Shown: positions 1 to 9,162 of the stretch, piece after piece
Layout of the letters: each line of letters starts with the position of its first letter
Position numbering within the stretch: the first letter of the stretch is position 1
From: Tepidamorphaceae bacterium
GTDB taxonomy: Bacteria > Pseudomonadota > Alphaproteobacteria > Rhizobiales > JAKSCL01
Length of the DNA: 64,000 bases
Direction: 5' to 3'
Assembly: GCA_028289445.1 (NCBI GenBank)
Contig: JANQPO010000021.1
Span: 186,001-250,000, forward strand
The notes under the pieces: generated by a model
What the model saw: only the letters and a program-made list of their open reading frames with translations
What the model was told of the DNA's origin: nothing
The model's database searches: none
Position numbers and translations under genes: made by a program

Positions 1-646
1 AAAAAGGTATCCGACTGTTGACCAGCGCGGATTCAACGAGCGGCCGCAGCCCTTGTTCCTTTGAGAAAGTTATGAAGACCTCACCGGCGAGATCAGCCGC
101 CGTCACGCTTGTTCGACCAGCAAGCCGGTGGTCGCGCGGAACGATGCAAACGAGCCGCCCGCGACAAAGGGATGTCGTTTCGACTCCGGAATGCGTCGGC
201 GTCAGAAACGCGAAACCGACCTCGGCCCGCTGTGTGGCCACGCTTTGCATCACATAGCGTTTCGCCCGAATCTCGAAGCTGACCGGCATTTCGGGCCGCT
301 CACGTGCAAATTGCGCGATGGCCCTTGGCAGGGCCACCTGACCGAGCGTCGGAATAGCAACGACGCTTAGCGACCCGCGTCGCGCGTTGCGAACATCGTC
401 CAGGCCTTGGTGAACCGCCCGCATCTCCTGAAATGCCCGCTCGACATCGGGCAGAATGGCCAGCGCGTCGTCTGTTGGAACCAGCCGCCCCTTGACCCTG
501 TGGAACAGGCGAAACTTCAGTTGATCCTCGCAGTGGCGAAGGATCTTCGTCGCGGCTGGTTGGGTGATGTTCAGTGATCTGGCAGCACTTGTGACGGAGC
601 CCGTCATCATGATCGCGTGAAACACCTCCATCTGTCGAAAATTCAC
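1..646 (-). CDS. LysR-family transcriptional regulator, 3' end cut by window edge
   Basis: The reading frame begins at a GTG (644-646) preceded by a GAAAGGAAT ribosome site and stays open to base 1, so about 215 N-terminal residues are visible and the C-terminus lies outside. The N-terminus (VNFRQMEVFHAIMMTGSVTS) followed by AARSLNITQPAATK is a typical LysR winged helix-turn-helix. After it comes the start of the LysR effector-binding domain (SLSVVAIPTLGQVALPRAI). It is divergent from the RraA-like gene and is the likeliest local regulator of the 0.8-10 kb genes. The effector is unknown. Confidence 0.9.
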   Translation of the reverse strand, partial: MNFRQMEVFHAIMMTGSVTSAARSLNITQPAATKILRHCEDQLKFRLFHRVKGRLVPTDDALAILPDVERAFQEMRAVHQGLDDVRNARRGSLSVVAIPTLGQVALPRAIAQFARERPEMPVSFEIRAKRYVMQSVATQRAEVGFAFLTPTHSGVETTSLCRGRLVCIVPRDHRLAGRTSVTAADLAGEVFITFSKEQGLRPLVESALVNSRIPF

Positions 647-839
647 ACCGCATTCCTTTCCGTCTCAGTGTAGGACGTACATTCCTTGAGGTTATGTCTA
701 CTTTCAATCTGATCATTGGACAATCTCCAAGATCATCGCCTAGGGTCGAATGCGATAAGGCAGTGGCTATGATTTTTGCCAGCTGTGTAATGATCGATAA
801 GTCTCTGGCTAGTGACAAAACAAGGTATAATCTCAAGGC
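647..839. promoter_or_regulatory. Divergent LysR/RraA intergenic region with a split inverted repeat
   Basis: This 193-base spacer separates the truncated LysR gene from the RraA-like gene. It holds CCTTGAGGTTAT at 684-695 and an inverted near-copy ATAATCTCAAGG at 827-838 (11 of 12 positions match), the latter touching the RraA start. Widely spaced repeats of this kind could be paired LysR sites, but that is inference. Confidence 0.35.
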
Positions 840-1517
840 ATGGAAAAGCACTCTTTGCACGGGCAAGTGGTTCACAATCCACCTCGCCCCACGGCTGAAC
901 TTCTGAAGCGTTTCGAACACCATGACACGGCGAAGATCTGCGATTCGATGGGCGGGTATGGCGCGGTCGAGTATGAGATCAAGCCGCTTGAAAACAGCAT
1001 GCGGTTCGTTGGCTCTGCGCTCACCGTGCTGACGCGCCCGGGCGATGCGTTGTATGTTCAAAAGGCCATAGACCTCACCCAGCCTGGCGATGTGATCGTG
1101 ATCGGGGCCGGTGGATACAAAGATGTATCGGTCATCGGTGAGCGACTCGGATACTTCTTTAAGCGCAAGGGCGCAGCCGCCATCGTCGTGGATGGCGCCG
1201 TCCGCGATGCTCAGGGCATGGTCGATGATGCGCCGCCGACTTTTGCGAGAGGCAGTTGCATTCGTATCTTCGGCTCTCAAGGGCCCGGCGCGATCAACGT
1301 GCCTTTGTCTTGCGGAGGTGTCACGGTCAATCCCGGCGACATTGTCGTTGGCGACAGGGATGGCGTTGTCATTGTACCTTTGAGCGACGCCGAGCGCGTT
1401 GCTGATCTTTCGGACCAACATCTTCAAGGTGAGCTTGAACGTCTGGCGGAAGTCGAGGCTGGCAAATCGATAGCCGAAACGTTCGGGCTTGCCGAACGCC
1501 TCGACAAATGGGTTTGA
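840..1517 (+). CDS. RraA-family protein, probable oxaloacetate decarboxylase / 4-hydroxy-4-methyl-2-oxoglutarate-type aldolase
   Basis: 225 residues, the usual length for the RraA/HMG-aldolase superfamily. Family marks are GGYKDVSVIGE (about residues 91-101, phosphate/substrate loop) and GAAAIVVDGAVRD (111-123), whose R122-D123 pair matches the substrate- and metal-binding Arg-Asp of class II pyruvate aldolases of this fold. Members that carry this motif usually cleave or decarboxylate a pyruvate-derived acid with a divalent metal, rather than regulate RNase E. The start has only a weak AAGG next to the ATG; a GTG at 870 is an alternative. It is convergent with the M20 hydrolase and divergent from LysR. 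The exact substrate is unknown. Confidence 0.85.
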   Translation: MEKHSLHGQVVHNPPRPTAELLKRFEHHDTAKICDSMGGYGAVEYEIKPLENSMRFVGSALTVLTRPGDALYVQKAIDLTQPGDVIVIGAGGYKDVSVIGERLGYFFKRKGAAAIVVDGAVRDAQGMVDDAPPTFARGSCIRIFGSQGPGAINVPLSCGGVTVNPGDIVVGDRDGVVIVPLSDAERVADLSDQHLQGELERLAEVEAGKSIAETFGLAERLDKWV

Positions 1518-1571
1518 ACGGAGGCACTGCCGCGGTTCAAAGCGCGATGCCAGTTGCCACGGGAGTTGCGA

Positions 1572-2738
1572 TTACACGGACGCCTGCTCTCGTTCAAGCA
1601 CCAGTCTGGCAAGCTTGACCCAGTAAGCTGCGCCTATTGGGAGAAGTTCGTCGTTGAAATCATAGTTCGAGCTGTGCAGACCGGCGCGGTCTTTGCCGGC
1701 GCCGAGCCAGATATACGCCCCCGGCTGCTGCTCCAACATGAAAGCAAAATCCTCCGAGCCCATTGAAGGCGGCGTCTGGTCGCCGACATGAAGGTCACCC
1801 AACACCTCACTCGCGGCCGACGCGGCGAGCGTCGCGTATCGCGGATCATTGACGGTGGCTGGATAACCCGGCGTGTAGGTGAGCGCGACCTCGACGCCGA
1901 ACTGTTGGCCGATGGCGCGGGTATGGTGCTCCAATCGCCGTCGAATCTCGGCCAGCGATGTCGCTGAAAAAGCGCGGATCGTGCCGGCAAGCTCGACGTT
2001 TTCGGGAATGGCGTTGAACGTCGTCCCGCCATGGATTTTCGTGAAGCTGATCGCAGCGGGCTCGGCGGGATCGATCTCGCGACTCACGATGCTCTGAGCG
2101 CTCTCGATCATACGCGCGGCGGCTAGGATCTGGTCGGTTCCAGTGTGTGGCATGCCGGCATGGGTGCCCTTGCCGGTGATGTCGATTTCAAAGGAGCCTG
2201 AGCCCGCCATGACCGGACCGGAAGATACCGCGGCCCTGCCAACCTCGATACCCGGCCAGTTATGCAGACCGAAAACGGCCGATACGGGGAAACGCTCGAA
2301 AAGGCCGTCCTCAATCATCTTGCGGGCGCCGGCCTCGAACTCCTCGGCGGGCTGGAAGATGAGGTAGACCGTTCCCGGCAGACTTTCGCTCCTCGATAGT
2401 ATCTGCGCCGCGCCGAGAAGCATCGCGGTATGACCGTCATGTCCGCACGCGTGCATCTTTCCGTCAATCGTCGATGCATAGGGTAGGTCGGACGTTTCCA
2501 GGATATCCAGTGCGTCGATATCCGTCCGCAGGCCTATCCTCGGGGCTCGACCGTCGCCGATTTGGGCGACGATGCCCGTCCCCGCAAGACCGGTCGTGTA
2601 TGAGATGTTCATCTCGTCGAGGCGAGCCATGATGAAACGGCTTGTTTGGAACTCCTGAAAGGCCGTCTCGGGATAGCGATGGAGTGTGTGACGCCATCCG
2701 CGCATTTCGCTTTCGAGTTCAAGCAGTTCTTGTTCCAT
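1572..2738 (-). CDS. M20D-family amidohydrolase (hippurate hydrolase / N-acyl amino acid deacylase-like)
   Basis: About 388 residues, standard for M20D metallopeptidases. Metal-ligand motifs are visible: MHACGHDGHT (about residues 95-104), QPAEEFEAGA (130-139, catalytic Glu and metal Glu) and GLHNWPG (about 157-163). A C-terminal GSEDFAFM supplies the last His/Glu-like ligand region. The enzyme should hydrolyse an amide of an acylated amino acid or related compound in the cytoplasm. The ATG at 2738 has GGAG eight bases upstream; ATG 2744 and TTG 2756 are in frame but worse spaced. It is divergent from the Pot-type importer, so it may act on the imported amide. Confidence 0.9.
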   Translation of the reverse strand: MEQELLELESEMRGWRHTLHRYPETAFQEFQTSRFIMARLDEMNISYTTGLAGTGIVAQIGDGRAPRIGLRTDIDALDILETSDLPYASTIDGKMHACGHDGHTAMLLGAAQILSRSESLPGTVYLIFQPAEEFEAGARKMIEDGLFERFPVSAVFGLHNWPGIEVGRAAVSSGPVMAGSGSFEIDITGKGTHAGMPHTGTDQILAAARMIESAQSIVSREIDPAEPAAISFTKIHGGTTFNAIPENVELAGTIRAFSATSLAEIRRRLEHHTRAIGQQFGVEVALTYTPGYPATVNDPRYATLAASAASEVLGDLHVGDQTPPSMGSEDFAFMLEQQPGAYIWLGAGKDRAGLHSSNYDFNDELLPIGAAYWVKLARLVLEREQASV

Positions 2739-3214
2739 GGCCATGTCTCCACCCAAAGCTAGAACTCCAGGTTCCGGACACTATCGAGAGTGTTTCGAGA
2801 CATCCAATTGCGGTTTCGGAACCAATCATAACTCTCAGTTATTTGCCGAGTGCCGGTGGGGCAGAATAAACCTTTGAGTGCTGCCGCACTACGCGGAAGC
2901 GAATCAAAAATACGCTTCCATCGGAGCGCGATGTGCGGGTGTTGGAAAGGCGGGCAAACGCGTTTCTTCGCTGCTTTATTGGAGTATTGGCGCGATGTCG
3001 TCCAAATCAGGCCCGACTGCTACGTTGCGGTCATGGGTACCGCGTTCTTGATGCTCGGCAATCTATAACTCCAGGTTATTTTTTCAACCCAACTGGCTAT
3101 TGGACATGTCGAAGTTGGCCATTTTACGCTGCATTTACAGCGAACGAAGCTCCTCCGAATTCAAGAGCAACAAATGCGGGGTGCGTTCACCCAACTTCTC
3201 ATCGGGAGGCGGAT
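2739..3214. promoter_or_regulatory. Divergent regulatory region between amidohydrolase and Pot-type importer
   Basis: No convincing gene is present in this 476-base gap. Two 15-base sites of the form ATAAC-N5-GTTAT occur, at 2828-2842 and 3065-3079. Both fit the T-N11-A rule of LysR-type regulators and lie 90 bases upstream of the amidohydrolase start and about 135 bases upstream of the importer start. The LysR gene at the left edge is a plausible partner; that link is inferred. Confidence 0.5.
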
Positions 3215-4321
3215 ATGACTAGGAAGATGAAGCACACACCCAGAGCCGGTATTTCGCGAAGAAAGTTGCTGAAGTACTCCGGTGGGATTGCTGCCTGCGT
3301 CGCGGCAGGTGTCGGACCAGCCAGAATAACTCGGGCCGCGGACACGCTGATCGTCAATTCCCAAGGCGGTGAGTACAAAGAGATTTTTGAGCAGGTGGTT
3401 ATCGCGCCGTTCGAGAAGAAGTTCGGCGTCAAGGTCATACACGATGCCACTGGCACGGCGTCGCAGGACATGGCGAAGCTGCGCGCGGCGGGCGGCAAGC
3501 CCGGATTCGACGTCGCCGCAACGTTGACACCGCCGGAGGTCATCTTGGGCGGCCGAGAGGGATTGCTGACGCCGATAACGGCAAATGAAGTACCGAACCT
3601 CGACCACGTTTGGGACGAGGCAAAGGATCTAGGCGGCGGTTACGGCGCCGTGCACACCGTCCAGTACGCCTCCTTGATCTACAACAAGGAGAAAGTCGAA
3701 AAGCCGGACTCATGGGCCGATTACTGGGAGCCCTGGAAGCGCTACGGTGAAGACATTCGCAACCATGTGATCGGCTATAACCCGGCCAATCTGTTGTCGA
3801 TTTTCGCCCTGCTTTATGCCGCCCGTCTCGATGGTGGTGGTACGGACAATATGGCGCCCGCTTGGGACTACCTGAAAAATCAGAAACCCTATCTCGGTGT
3901 CGTGGTCACCGGCTCTTCCGAAGCCGTGCCGCACTTCGAGAACGGGCAGGTCTGGATTTCGCCTTATTGGAGCGGTCGTGCCGCGCTTTACATCGATCGC
4001 GGATTGCCGTTTGAGATGGTTGTACCCAAGGAAGGCGTCTTTGGTCTGCCGGACGTGGCGGCTGTGCCAGCCGGAACGGCGAACAAGGAGCTCGCTTTCG
4101 AGTTCGTCAATTTTCGCCTGTCCAAGGATGTTCAGCGCGCATTCTCGCTCGCCTATCATGCCGGCCCCGGCAGGAACGACATCTCCGATTTCCCGGAAGA
4201 GTTCCTCAGTCGTCAGATCGCATCGAAGGAGAAGATCGCCAAGACCATTTGGCCGGATCTGGCGAAGATCGGCGAGAAGCGTAAGGACTGGACCCTGAAA
4301 TGGCAGGAGATCATGTCCTAG
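3215..4321 (+). CDS. ABC importer substrate-binding protein, spermidine/putrescine (PotD)-type
   Basis: 368 residues. The N-terminus has a twin-arginine signal, SRRKLLK at residues 14-20, followed by a hydrophobic stretch and an AxA-like cleavage region (ITRAADTL), so export by the Tat route is likely. The mature part is a type 2 periplasmic binding protein (IVNSQGGEYKEIFEQVVIAPF near its start, IWPDLAKIGEKRKDWTLKWQEIM at its end, read here in parts), as in PotD/PotF-like proteins. The ATG at 3215 follows GGGAGGCGGAT; upstream in-frame ATGs lack this site. It heads a tight four-gene importer operon. The ligand may be a polyamine, an amino acid derivative or another cation. Confidence 0.88.
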   Translation: MTRKMKHTPRAGISRRKLLKYSGGIAACVAAGVGPARITRAADTLIVNSQGGEYKEIFEQVVIAPFEKKFGVKVIHDATGTASQDMAKLRAAGGKPGFDVAATLTPPEVILGGREGLLTPITANEVPNLDHVWDEAKDLGGGYGAVHTVQYASLIYNKEKVEKPDSWADYWEPWKRYGEDIRNHVIGYNPANLLSIFALLYAARLDGGGTDNMAPAWDYLKNQKPYLGVVVTGSSEAVPHFENGQVWISPYWSGRAALYIDRGLPFEMVVPKEGVFGLPDVAAVPAGTANKELAFEFVNFRLSKDVQRAFSLAYHAGPGRNDISDFPEEFLSRQIASKEKIAKTIWPDLAKIGEKRKDWTLKWQEIMS

Positions 4322-5205
4322 TGGGTCGTCACGGGATGTGGCGGATTGACTCTCAGCATGATGGTTCGGCGATTGCGATCAGTTGGTATCTGATCGCCGT
4401 ACCAGCACTCTTTCTACTGGTCTTTTTTGTCGTTCCGAACGCACTACTCCTGTCGGCCAGTGTCTTCAAGTCAGAGCACCAGGTGCTGACGTCGGAGTTA
4501 ACGGCTGAGAACTTTGCCCTTGTGCTTAGCAAGCCGCACTATCTCAGGGCCATCGTACGGACCTTTATCGTCGGCGCCTGCGTCGGGCTTCTGGTGGCGC
4601 TGGTCAGCCTGCCGATTTCGTATTTCCTGGTGCGTACGACCAGCCGGTTCAAGGGCTTGCTGATTGCGATATCGCTGGCGCCGCTATTGGCTAGCGTCGT
4701 CGTACGCACCTATGGCTGGTATGTCATTTTGGATCGCTTCGGCTTCGTCAACGACGTGCTGGTGGATTTCGAGATGATCGAAAATCGCATCGCGTTCATT
4801 CCAAGCACAGGCGGCATTATTCTCGGACTGGCTCACGCTCTCCTGCCCTACGGGATTTTGACCAACATCGCTGCGCTGAGTTCGATCAACCCAAACCTGG
4901 AAACCGCGTCCAAGAGCCTCGGCGCGAACCGCATCCAAACCTTCGTTCACGTTCTGCTACCGCTTGTCATGCCGGGGTTGATCGCCTCTTTCCTGCTCGC
5001 TTTTTCCATTTCGATCAGTGCCTATGCGACACCGGCGATTCTGGGTGGCTATGCCTCGCAGACGATCGCGACCCTGATCTACACCTTTATCATGCAGGTA
5101 TTGGACTGGTCGCTCGGCGCAGCCTTGGGCACGGTCTTGATCGGCTCCACACTGATCATTCTGCTTCTGTCGTTTCGCTTCGGTGGCCGGAAGGTGCAGC
5201 TATGA
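4321..5205 (+). CDS. ABC importer permease, PotB/PotH-like
   Basis: About 294 residues with six predicted membrane segments and the permease coupling loop EAA-like stretch (ETASKSLGANRIQTFVHVLLP, around residue 200, interrupting here for length). The GTG at 4321 overlaps the preceding stop by one base and has AGGAGA ten bases upstream (4305-4310), so it is preferred over ATG 4300, which lacks a site. It forms the membrane channel together with the next gene product and is driven by the ATPase two genes downstream. Confidence 0.86.
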   Translation: MGRHGMWRIDSQHDGSAIAISWYLIAVPALFLLVFFVVPNALLLSASVFKSEHQVLTSELTAENFALVLSKPHYLRAIVRTFIVGACVGLLVALVSLPISYFLVRTTSRFKGLLIAISLAPLLASVVVRTYGWYVILDRFGFVNDVLVDFEMIENRIAFIPSTGGIILGLAHALLPYGILTNIAALSSINPNLETASKSLGANRIQTFVHVLLPLVMPGLIASFLLAFSISISAYATPAILGGYASQTIATLIYTFIMQVLDWSLGAALGTVLIGSTLIILLLSFRFGGRKVQL

Positions 5206-6011
5206 GCCATATGGTTCCAAAGCCGTGGACATGGCTCAAGATCACGGTCGTGCTCACCTATTTGTTCATGCTGATACCAATCCTCGTGACGGTTGCCGTT
5301 TCGTTCAACGCGGGAACGCGTTCTGTTTTTCCGCCGGAAGGGTGGTCGTTGCGCTGGTGGCGCGAGGCGCTGTCGGAAGAGTGGCGAAGCGCGATCCTTT
5401 TCAGCCTCAAGCTATCGGTTACGTCCGCGGTGCTCAGCACCGCCCTGGCGCTGCCTCTGGCCTTTGGATTGGTGCGGCATGAGTTCCCCGGAAGAAAAGC
5501 TCTGATCCTCCTGGTGCTTGGCCCGCTGCTATTGCCAACCCTGGCGACGGGAATCGGACTGCTGCAGGTCTTTCACTTGACCGGCCTGTTCGCATCGATG
5601 GGTTTTGCGGCGCTTTTGATCGGCCACATCGTCATCTGCGTTCCGTTTTCGGTGCGGACAATCTCCGTCAGCCTTGGTGGCCTGCCTCCCAATCTGGAGG
5701 CTGCGGCCGCCAGCCTTGGGGCGACGCGATGGCGGATATTGATCGATACAATCCTGCCCCTGATTCGGAACGGCCTGGTTGCCGGAGCGCTGTTTTCCTT
5801 CATTCACTCCTTTACCGACGTCAATCTATCGCTGTTTTTGGCAGGCCCTGCGACCTCGCCGATTACCGTGAAGATCCTGGGTTTCCTCGAGTTTGGCTTC
5901 GCGCCAACGCTGGCGGCACTATCAGCGATCTCGCTGATCATTCCGCTCATTGGAGTCGCAATCGTTCAACGGACAACGCGGCTGGGAGATTTTGTCTATG
6001 CGGAGCGATAA
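5202..6011 (+). CDS. ABC importer permease, PotC/PotI-like
   Basis: 269 residues with about six membrane helices and the conserved loop LEAAAASLGATRWRILIDTI near residue 165, which docks the ATPase. The ATG at 5202 overlaps the previous stop in an ATGA arrangement, suggesting translational coupling; a second ATG at 5211 is possible. Second channel half of the Pot-type importer. Confidence 0.88.
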   Translation: MSHMVPKPWTWLKITVVLTYLFMLIPILVTVAVSFNAGTRSVFPPEGWSLRWWREALSEEWRSAILFSLKLSVTSAVLSTALALPLAFGLVRHEFPGRKALILLVLGPLLLPTLATGIGLLQVFHLTGLFASMGFAALLIGHIVICVPFSVRTISVSLGGLPPNLEAAAASLGATRWRILIDTILPLIRNGLVAGALFSFIHSFTDVNLSLFLAGPATSPITVKILGFLEFGFAPTLAALSAISLIIPLIGVAIVQRTTRLGDFVYAER

Positions 6012-6012
6012 G

Positions 6013-7155
6013 ATGGATTGCGCTGCGCTGGAGTTGAAGGGAATTTCTAAGCGCTACGGTTCGAACTGGGCCATACGCGAGCTTGACCTGACCGTAGCGC
6101 CCGGTGAGTTCGTCACACTGCTTGGACCGTCGGGTTGCGGCAAGACGACAACTTTGAGCGTGATCGCTGGTTTTTTGGAGCCCGATGGCGGGCAAATAAC
6201 CCTTGATGGCGAGCCGCTAGCCGGCAGGCCGCCATTCAAACGCGACATTGGCGTTGTCTTTCAGGACTATGCACTTTTTCCGCACATGACGGTGGCGGAA
6301 AATGTTGGTTACGGATTGCGCGTTCGCAAGGTCCCGGCGCCGGAAATCGATCGTCGGGTCGGCGCAATGCTGGAGCTCGTGCGGCTCGAAGGACTGGGTG
6401 GCCGGATGCCGCTTGCGCTCAGCGGCGGTCAGCGTCAGCGCGTGGCGCTTGCCCGCGCGCTGGTCTTCAATCCCAAATTCCTCCTGCTGGATGAGCCGCT
6501 TTCGAACCTGGATCTCAAGCTGCGGGAAGAAATGCGGTTGGAAATCGTTCGTTTGCAGAGACAGCTTTCGGTTCCGACGATTTTCGTTACTCACGATCAA
6601 ACAGAGGCGCTAGCCATGTCCGACAGGATTGCTGTCTTGAACGAAGGGCGTGTCGAGCAGATCGGCACGCCACGAGACATTTACGACGATCCGGCTAATC
6701 GCTTCGTGGCAGAATTCATCGGTTCAATGAATCTGCTCGACGGCACAATTGCCAGCGGCGTCGATGCCGATGGGCTATGTGTCGTGAAACTTGACGGCGG
6801 CAACACAATCAGCGCGAGAGCACCGGGTAATTTTCCTTTAGGACATCGTGTCTGTGTCGCAATGCGCCCAGAGCGGTGCGGCATGGTCCCGATGGACCGA
6901 CAGGTGAAGACCAGCGCAAGTCATCTTGATGCCGTGGTCTCCCATATCGTTTATCTGGGTTCTCGACAGGATGTTTATCTCACGCTGCCTGATGGAACGA
7001 CGGTGGTATCCGAAGTCGTTGGAGACATCGACTGGGATATTCAAACCGGCCAGAGCGTTACATTTCACTGCGACCCTGCTGAATGCGTCGTGCTTTCAGC
7101 AACCACAGGACGTATCGCCAATGATTTTCCAACGCCCGCTGCAAAAGCATCGTGA
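6013..7155 (+). CDS. ABC importer ATPase, PotA-like
   Basis: 380 residues. Walker A GPSGCGKTT, signature LSGGQRQRVALARAL, Walker B LLLDEPLSNLD and the switch VTHDQTEAL are all intact, followed by a C-terminal TOBE-like domain (about residues 280-360). The ATG at 6013 has GGAG seven bases upstream and lies one base after the permease stop; ATGs at 5950 and 5998 overlap the permease and have no better site. It energises the PotBC-like channel on the cytoplasmic face. Confidence 0.92.
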   Translation: MDCAALELKGISKRYGSNWAIRELDLTVAPGEFVTLLGPSGCGKTTTLSVIAGFLEPDGGQITLDGEPLAGRPPFKRDIGVVFQDYALFPHMTVAENVGYGLRVRKVPAPEIDRRVGAMLELVRLEGLGGRMPLALSGGQRQRVALARALVFNPKFLLLDEPLSNLDLKLREEMRLEIVRLQRQLSVPTIFVTHDQTEALAMSDRIAVLNEGRVEQIGTPRDIYDDPANRFVAEFIGSMNLLDGTIASGVDADGLCVVKLDGGNTISARAPGNFPLGHRVCVAMRPERCGMVPMDRQVKTSASHLDAVVSHIVYLGSRQDVYLTLPDGTTVVSEVVGDIDWDIQTGQSVTFHCDPAECVVLSATTGRIANDFPTPAAKAS

Positions 7156-7268
7156 CGACACGCGATGTGGCTCTTTGGCAATCGATCAGGTGTCGGAACA
7201 TGTCGAGCGCCGGCCTGTCCTGACAGTCGGGAGTCTGAGTTCTGGCGTCAGTCACGGGATCGATCCGC

Positions 7269-7805
7269 ATGAATGACAAGGCACGAGTGCCGCGAACTAG
7301 GGGTTGGCCAAGCAGTACCGCTGCGCTGTTGCGGTTCCTTGTCGGCCTGTTGCTTATGGTCATCACCGTTCTCACGATTCTCCAGGTGATTTTCCGGTTC
7401 GTGCTGGACAGTCCGCTCGTGTGGAGTGAGGAAGTTGCGCGCCTGTCAATTGTCTGGATGACCTTTCTCGGCGCCGCCGTTTGCTGTTGGGATGGCACGC
7501 ATCTGAAGGTTGGAACGTTCGCCGACCGCCTGCCCGGTCGCATGGGCACAACTGTTCACGTTCTATGCGGCGTAATGATCATCGCGTTCCTCGGCGTTCT
7601 CGTCTGGACGTCGGTGCCGCTCGTGCAAATCAGCAATCTCTACAAGATCGGTGCCCTCGACATTCCGGTCAGCTGGTTCCGGGCGCCGGTGACTGTCGGT
7701 GGCGGATTGATGATCGTGCTTCTGTTGGCACGCTGGTGGACGATCCGGAAACGCGGTCGCGACGGATCGGCGCCACGGGCAAGCGCAAGCGACGATTTGG
7801 AGTAG
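7269..7805 (+). CDS. TRAP transporter small permease, DctQ-type (system 1)
   Basis: 178 residues with four predicted membrane helices. Typical DctQ features are FRFVLDSPLVWSEEVARLSI near residue 45 and WDGTHLKVGTF near 75. It lies 113 bases after the PotA-like gene on the same strand, so it may share its transcript. Partner of the large permease 14 bases downstream. Confidence 0.88.
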   Translation: MNDKARVPRTRGWPSSTAALLRFLVGLLLMVITVLTILQVIFRFVLDSPLVWSEEVARLSIVWMTFLGAAVCCWDGTHLKVGTFADRLPGRMGTTVHVLCGVMIIAFLGVLVWTSVPLVQISNLYKIGALDIPVSWFRAPVTVGGGLMIVLLLARWWTIRKRGRDGSAPRASASDDLE

Positions 7806-7819
7806 GGCGGGCGACACGC

Positions 7820-9112
7820 ATGGTTGTTCTGACGATTTTTGTTCTGCTTGTCGTCCTCATGGTGATCGGCGTTCCGCTGATCTTCGCCATGGGTATCGCT
7901 TCCGCTGTTTATCTTCTGGCGGCGGATATCAGTCTTTCGGTCATGACCCAAAGGATGACCTCTGCGGTCGATTCCTTCGTCATTCTGGCAATCCCCCTGT
8001 TCTTCCTCGCCGGCGAACTCCTCAATGCGTGCAAGTTGACCGATCGGATCATCGCGATGTCGCGGGCGCTTGTCGGGCACATTCATGGCGGTCTGGCGCA
8101 GGTCAACATCCTCGCGAGTATGATTTTCGCCGGCATGTCCGGTTCCGCGACCGCGGATACCGCGGCGCTTGGCTCGGTGTTGATCCCTTCGATGAAGAAA
8201 GAGGGCTATCCCGCTCCCTTCAGCGCTGCGGTCACCGTGTCGTCGGCGATGATCGGGCCGATCATTCCGCCGAGCATCGGTATGGTGATTTACGGTGCTG
8301 TGGCAGACGTTTCCATCGGTCGGCTGTTGCTGGCGGGCATTGTGCCGGGGGTCACAATCGGCCTCATTTTGATGAGCTACACTTATTTCTACGCCCGTCG
8401 CCAGGACTTCCCGCGCTATCCGCGCGCGACGAGACGCCAGGTTTCGCAAGCTGTCTATCGTGGCGGCGCAGCCACGCTCATGCCGTTGATCATCGTTTTG
8501 GGTATCGTATCCGGCGCGTTTACGCCGACGGAAGCTGCCGGGGCCGCGGTGTTGTACGCCGTCGTGTTGGGCACGATAGTTTACCGCAACGTGTCGCTTG
8601 GCGCCCTGTGGACCGTCTTCGTGCATGTTGCACTTGGTAGTGCGCGCATCCTCGCCTTCATAACAGTGGCGGCGACCTTCAGTTGGATCATGGTTCGCGA
8701 GCAGGTGCCGCAGTTGATTGCCTCGTCGCTATCGACCGTCACAGACAATCCGCTCTTGATCCTGATTCTGATCGTCATCTTTTTGCTGGGAGTCGGCCTC
8801 TTTCTTGTCGCGTCGAGCGCGGAAATCGTGCTGGCGCCCATTCTCGTGCCGGTGGTGATCCAGTTTGGCATCGATCCCGTGCATTTCGGCGTTTTGATGG
8901 TGTTCACACTTATTGTAGGCGGCGGAACGCCGCCGGTCGGCGTGTTGCTTTACATCGCGCAGGACATCGCCAAGGTCCCGTTCTCAGCCCTGGTTCGCGC
9001 CATGGTGCCGTTTTACATCCCGCTGTTCCTGGCGTTGGCGGTCATCATGCTCTTTCCCGACCTCAGCTTGTGGATTCCCGACAAGGTCTTCGGACCGTCA
9101 TCGGTGCCCTAG
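7820..9112 (+). CDS. TRAP transporter large permease, DctM-type (system 1)
   Basis: 430 residues of almost continuous membrane helices (about 12), the normal DctM length. Diagnostic stretches are GELLNACKLTDRI, IFAGMSGSATADTAALGS, IGPIIPPSIGMVIYG and GVFTPTEAAG-like SGAFTPTEAAGAAV. The ATG at 7820 gives the standard DctM N-terminus MVVLTIFVLLVVLMVIGVPL. It performs Na+-coupled solute movement with DctQ and the binding protein that follows. Confidence 0.92.
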   Translation: MVVLTIFVLLVVLMVIGVPLIFAMGIASAVYLLAADISLSVMTQRMTSAVDSFVILAIPLFFLAGELLNACKLTDRIIAMSRALVGHIHGGLAQVNILASMIFAGMSGSATADTAALGSVLIPSMKKEGYPAPFSAAVTVSSAMIGPIIPPSIGMVIYGAVADVSIGRLLLAGIVPGVTIGLILMSYTYFYARRQDFPRYPRATRRQVSQAVYRGGAATLMPLIIVLGIVSGAFTPTEAAGAAVLYAVVLGTIVYRNVSLGALWTVFVHVALGSARILAFITVAATFSWIMVREQVPQLIASSLSTVTDNPLLILILIVIFLLGVGLFLVASSAEIVLAPILVPVVIQFGIDPVHFGVLMVFTLIVGGGTPPVGVLLYIAQDIAKVPFSALVRAMVPFYIPLFLALAVIMLFPDLSLWIPDKVFGPSSVP

Positions 9113-9162
9113 CCGCTTCACCCCGCTTCAGTCCAACCAGAAAGAACAGAGAGGAAGACGTT

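Noticed and set aside
300-1427. Long leftward frame covering the RraA-like gene
   Set aside because: It is the reverse-strand shadow of the RraA-like gene and the LysR start; its protein has no family features.
8683-9162. N-terminal extension of the system 1 binding protein
   Set aside because: The upstream in-frame stretch lies inside the DctM gene; the ATG at 9163 begins a proper signal peptide with a good ribosome site.
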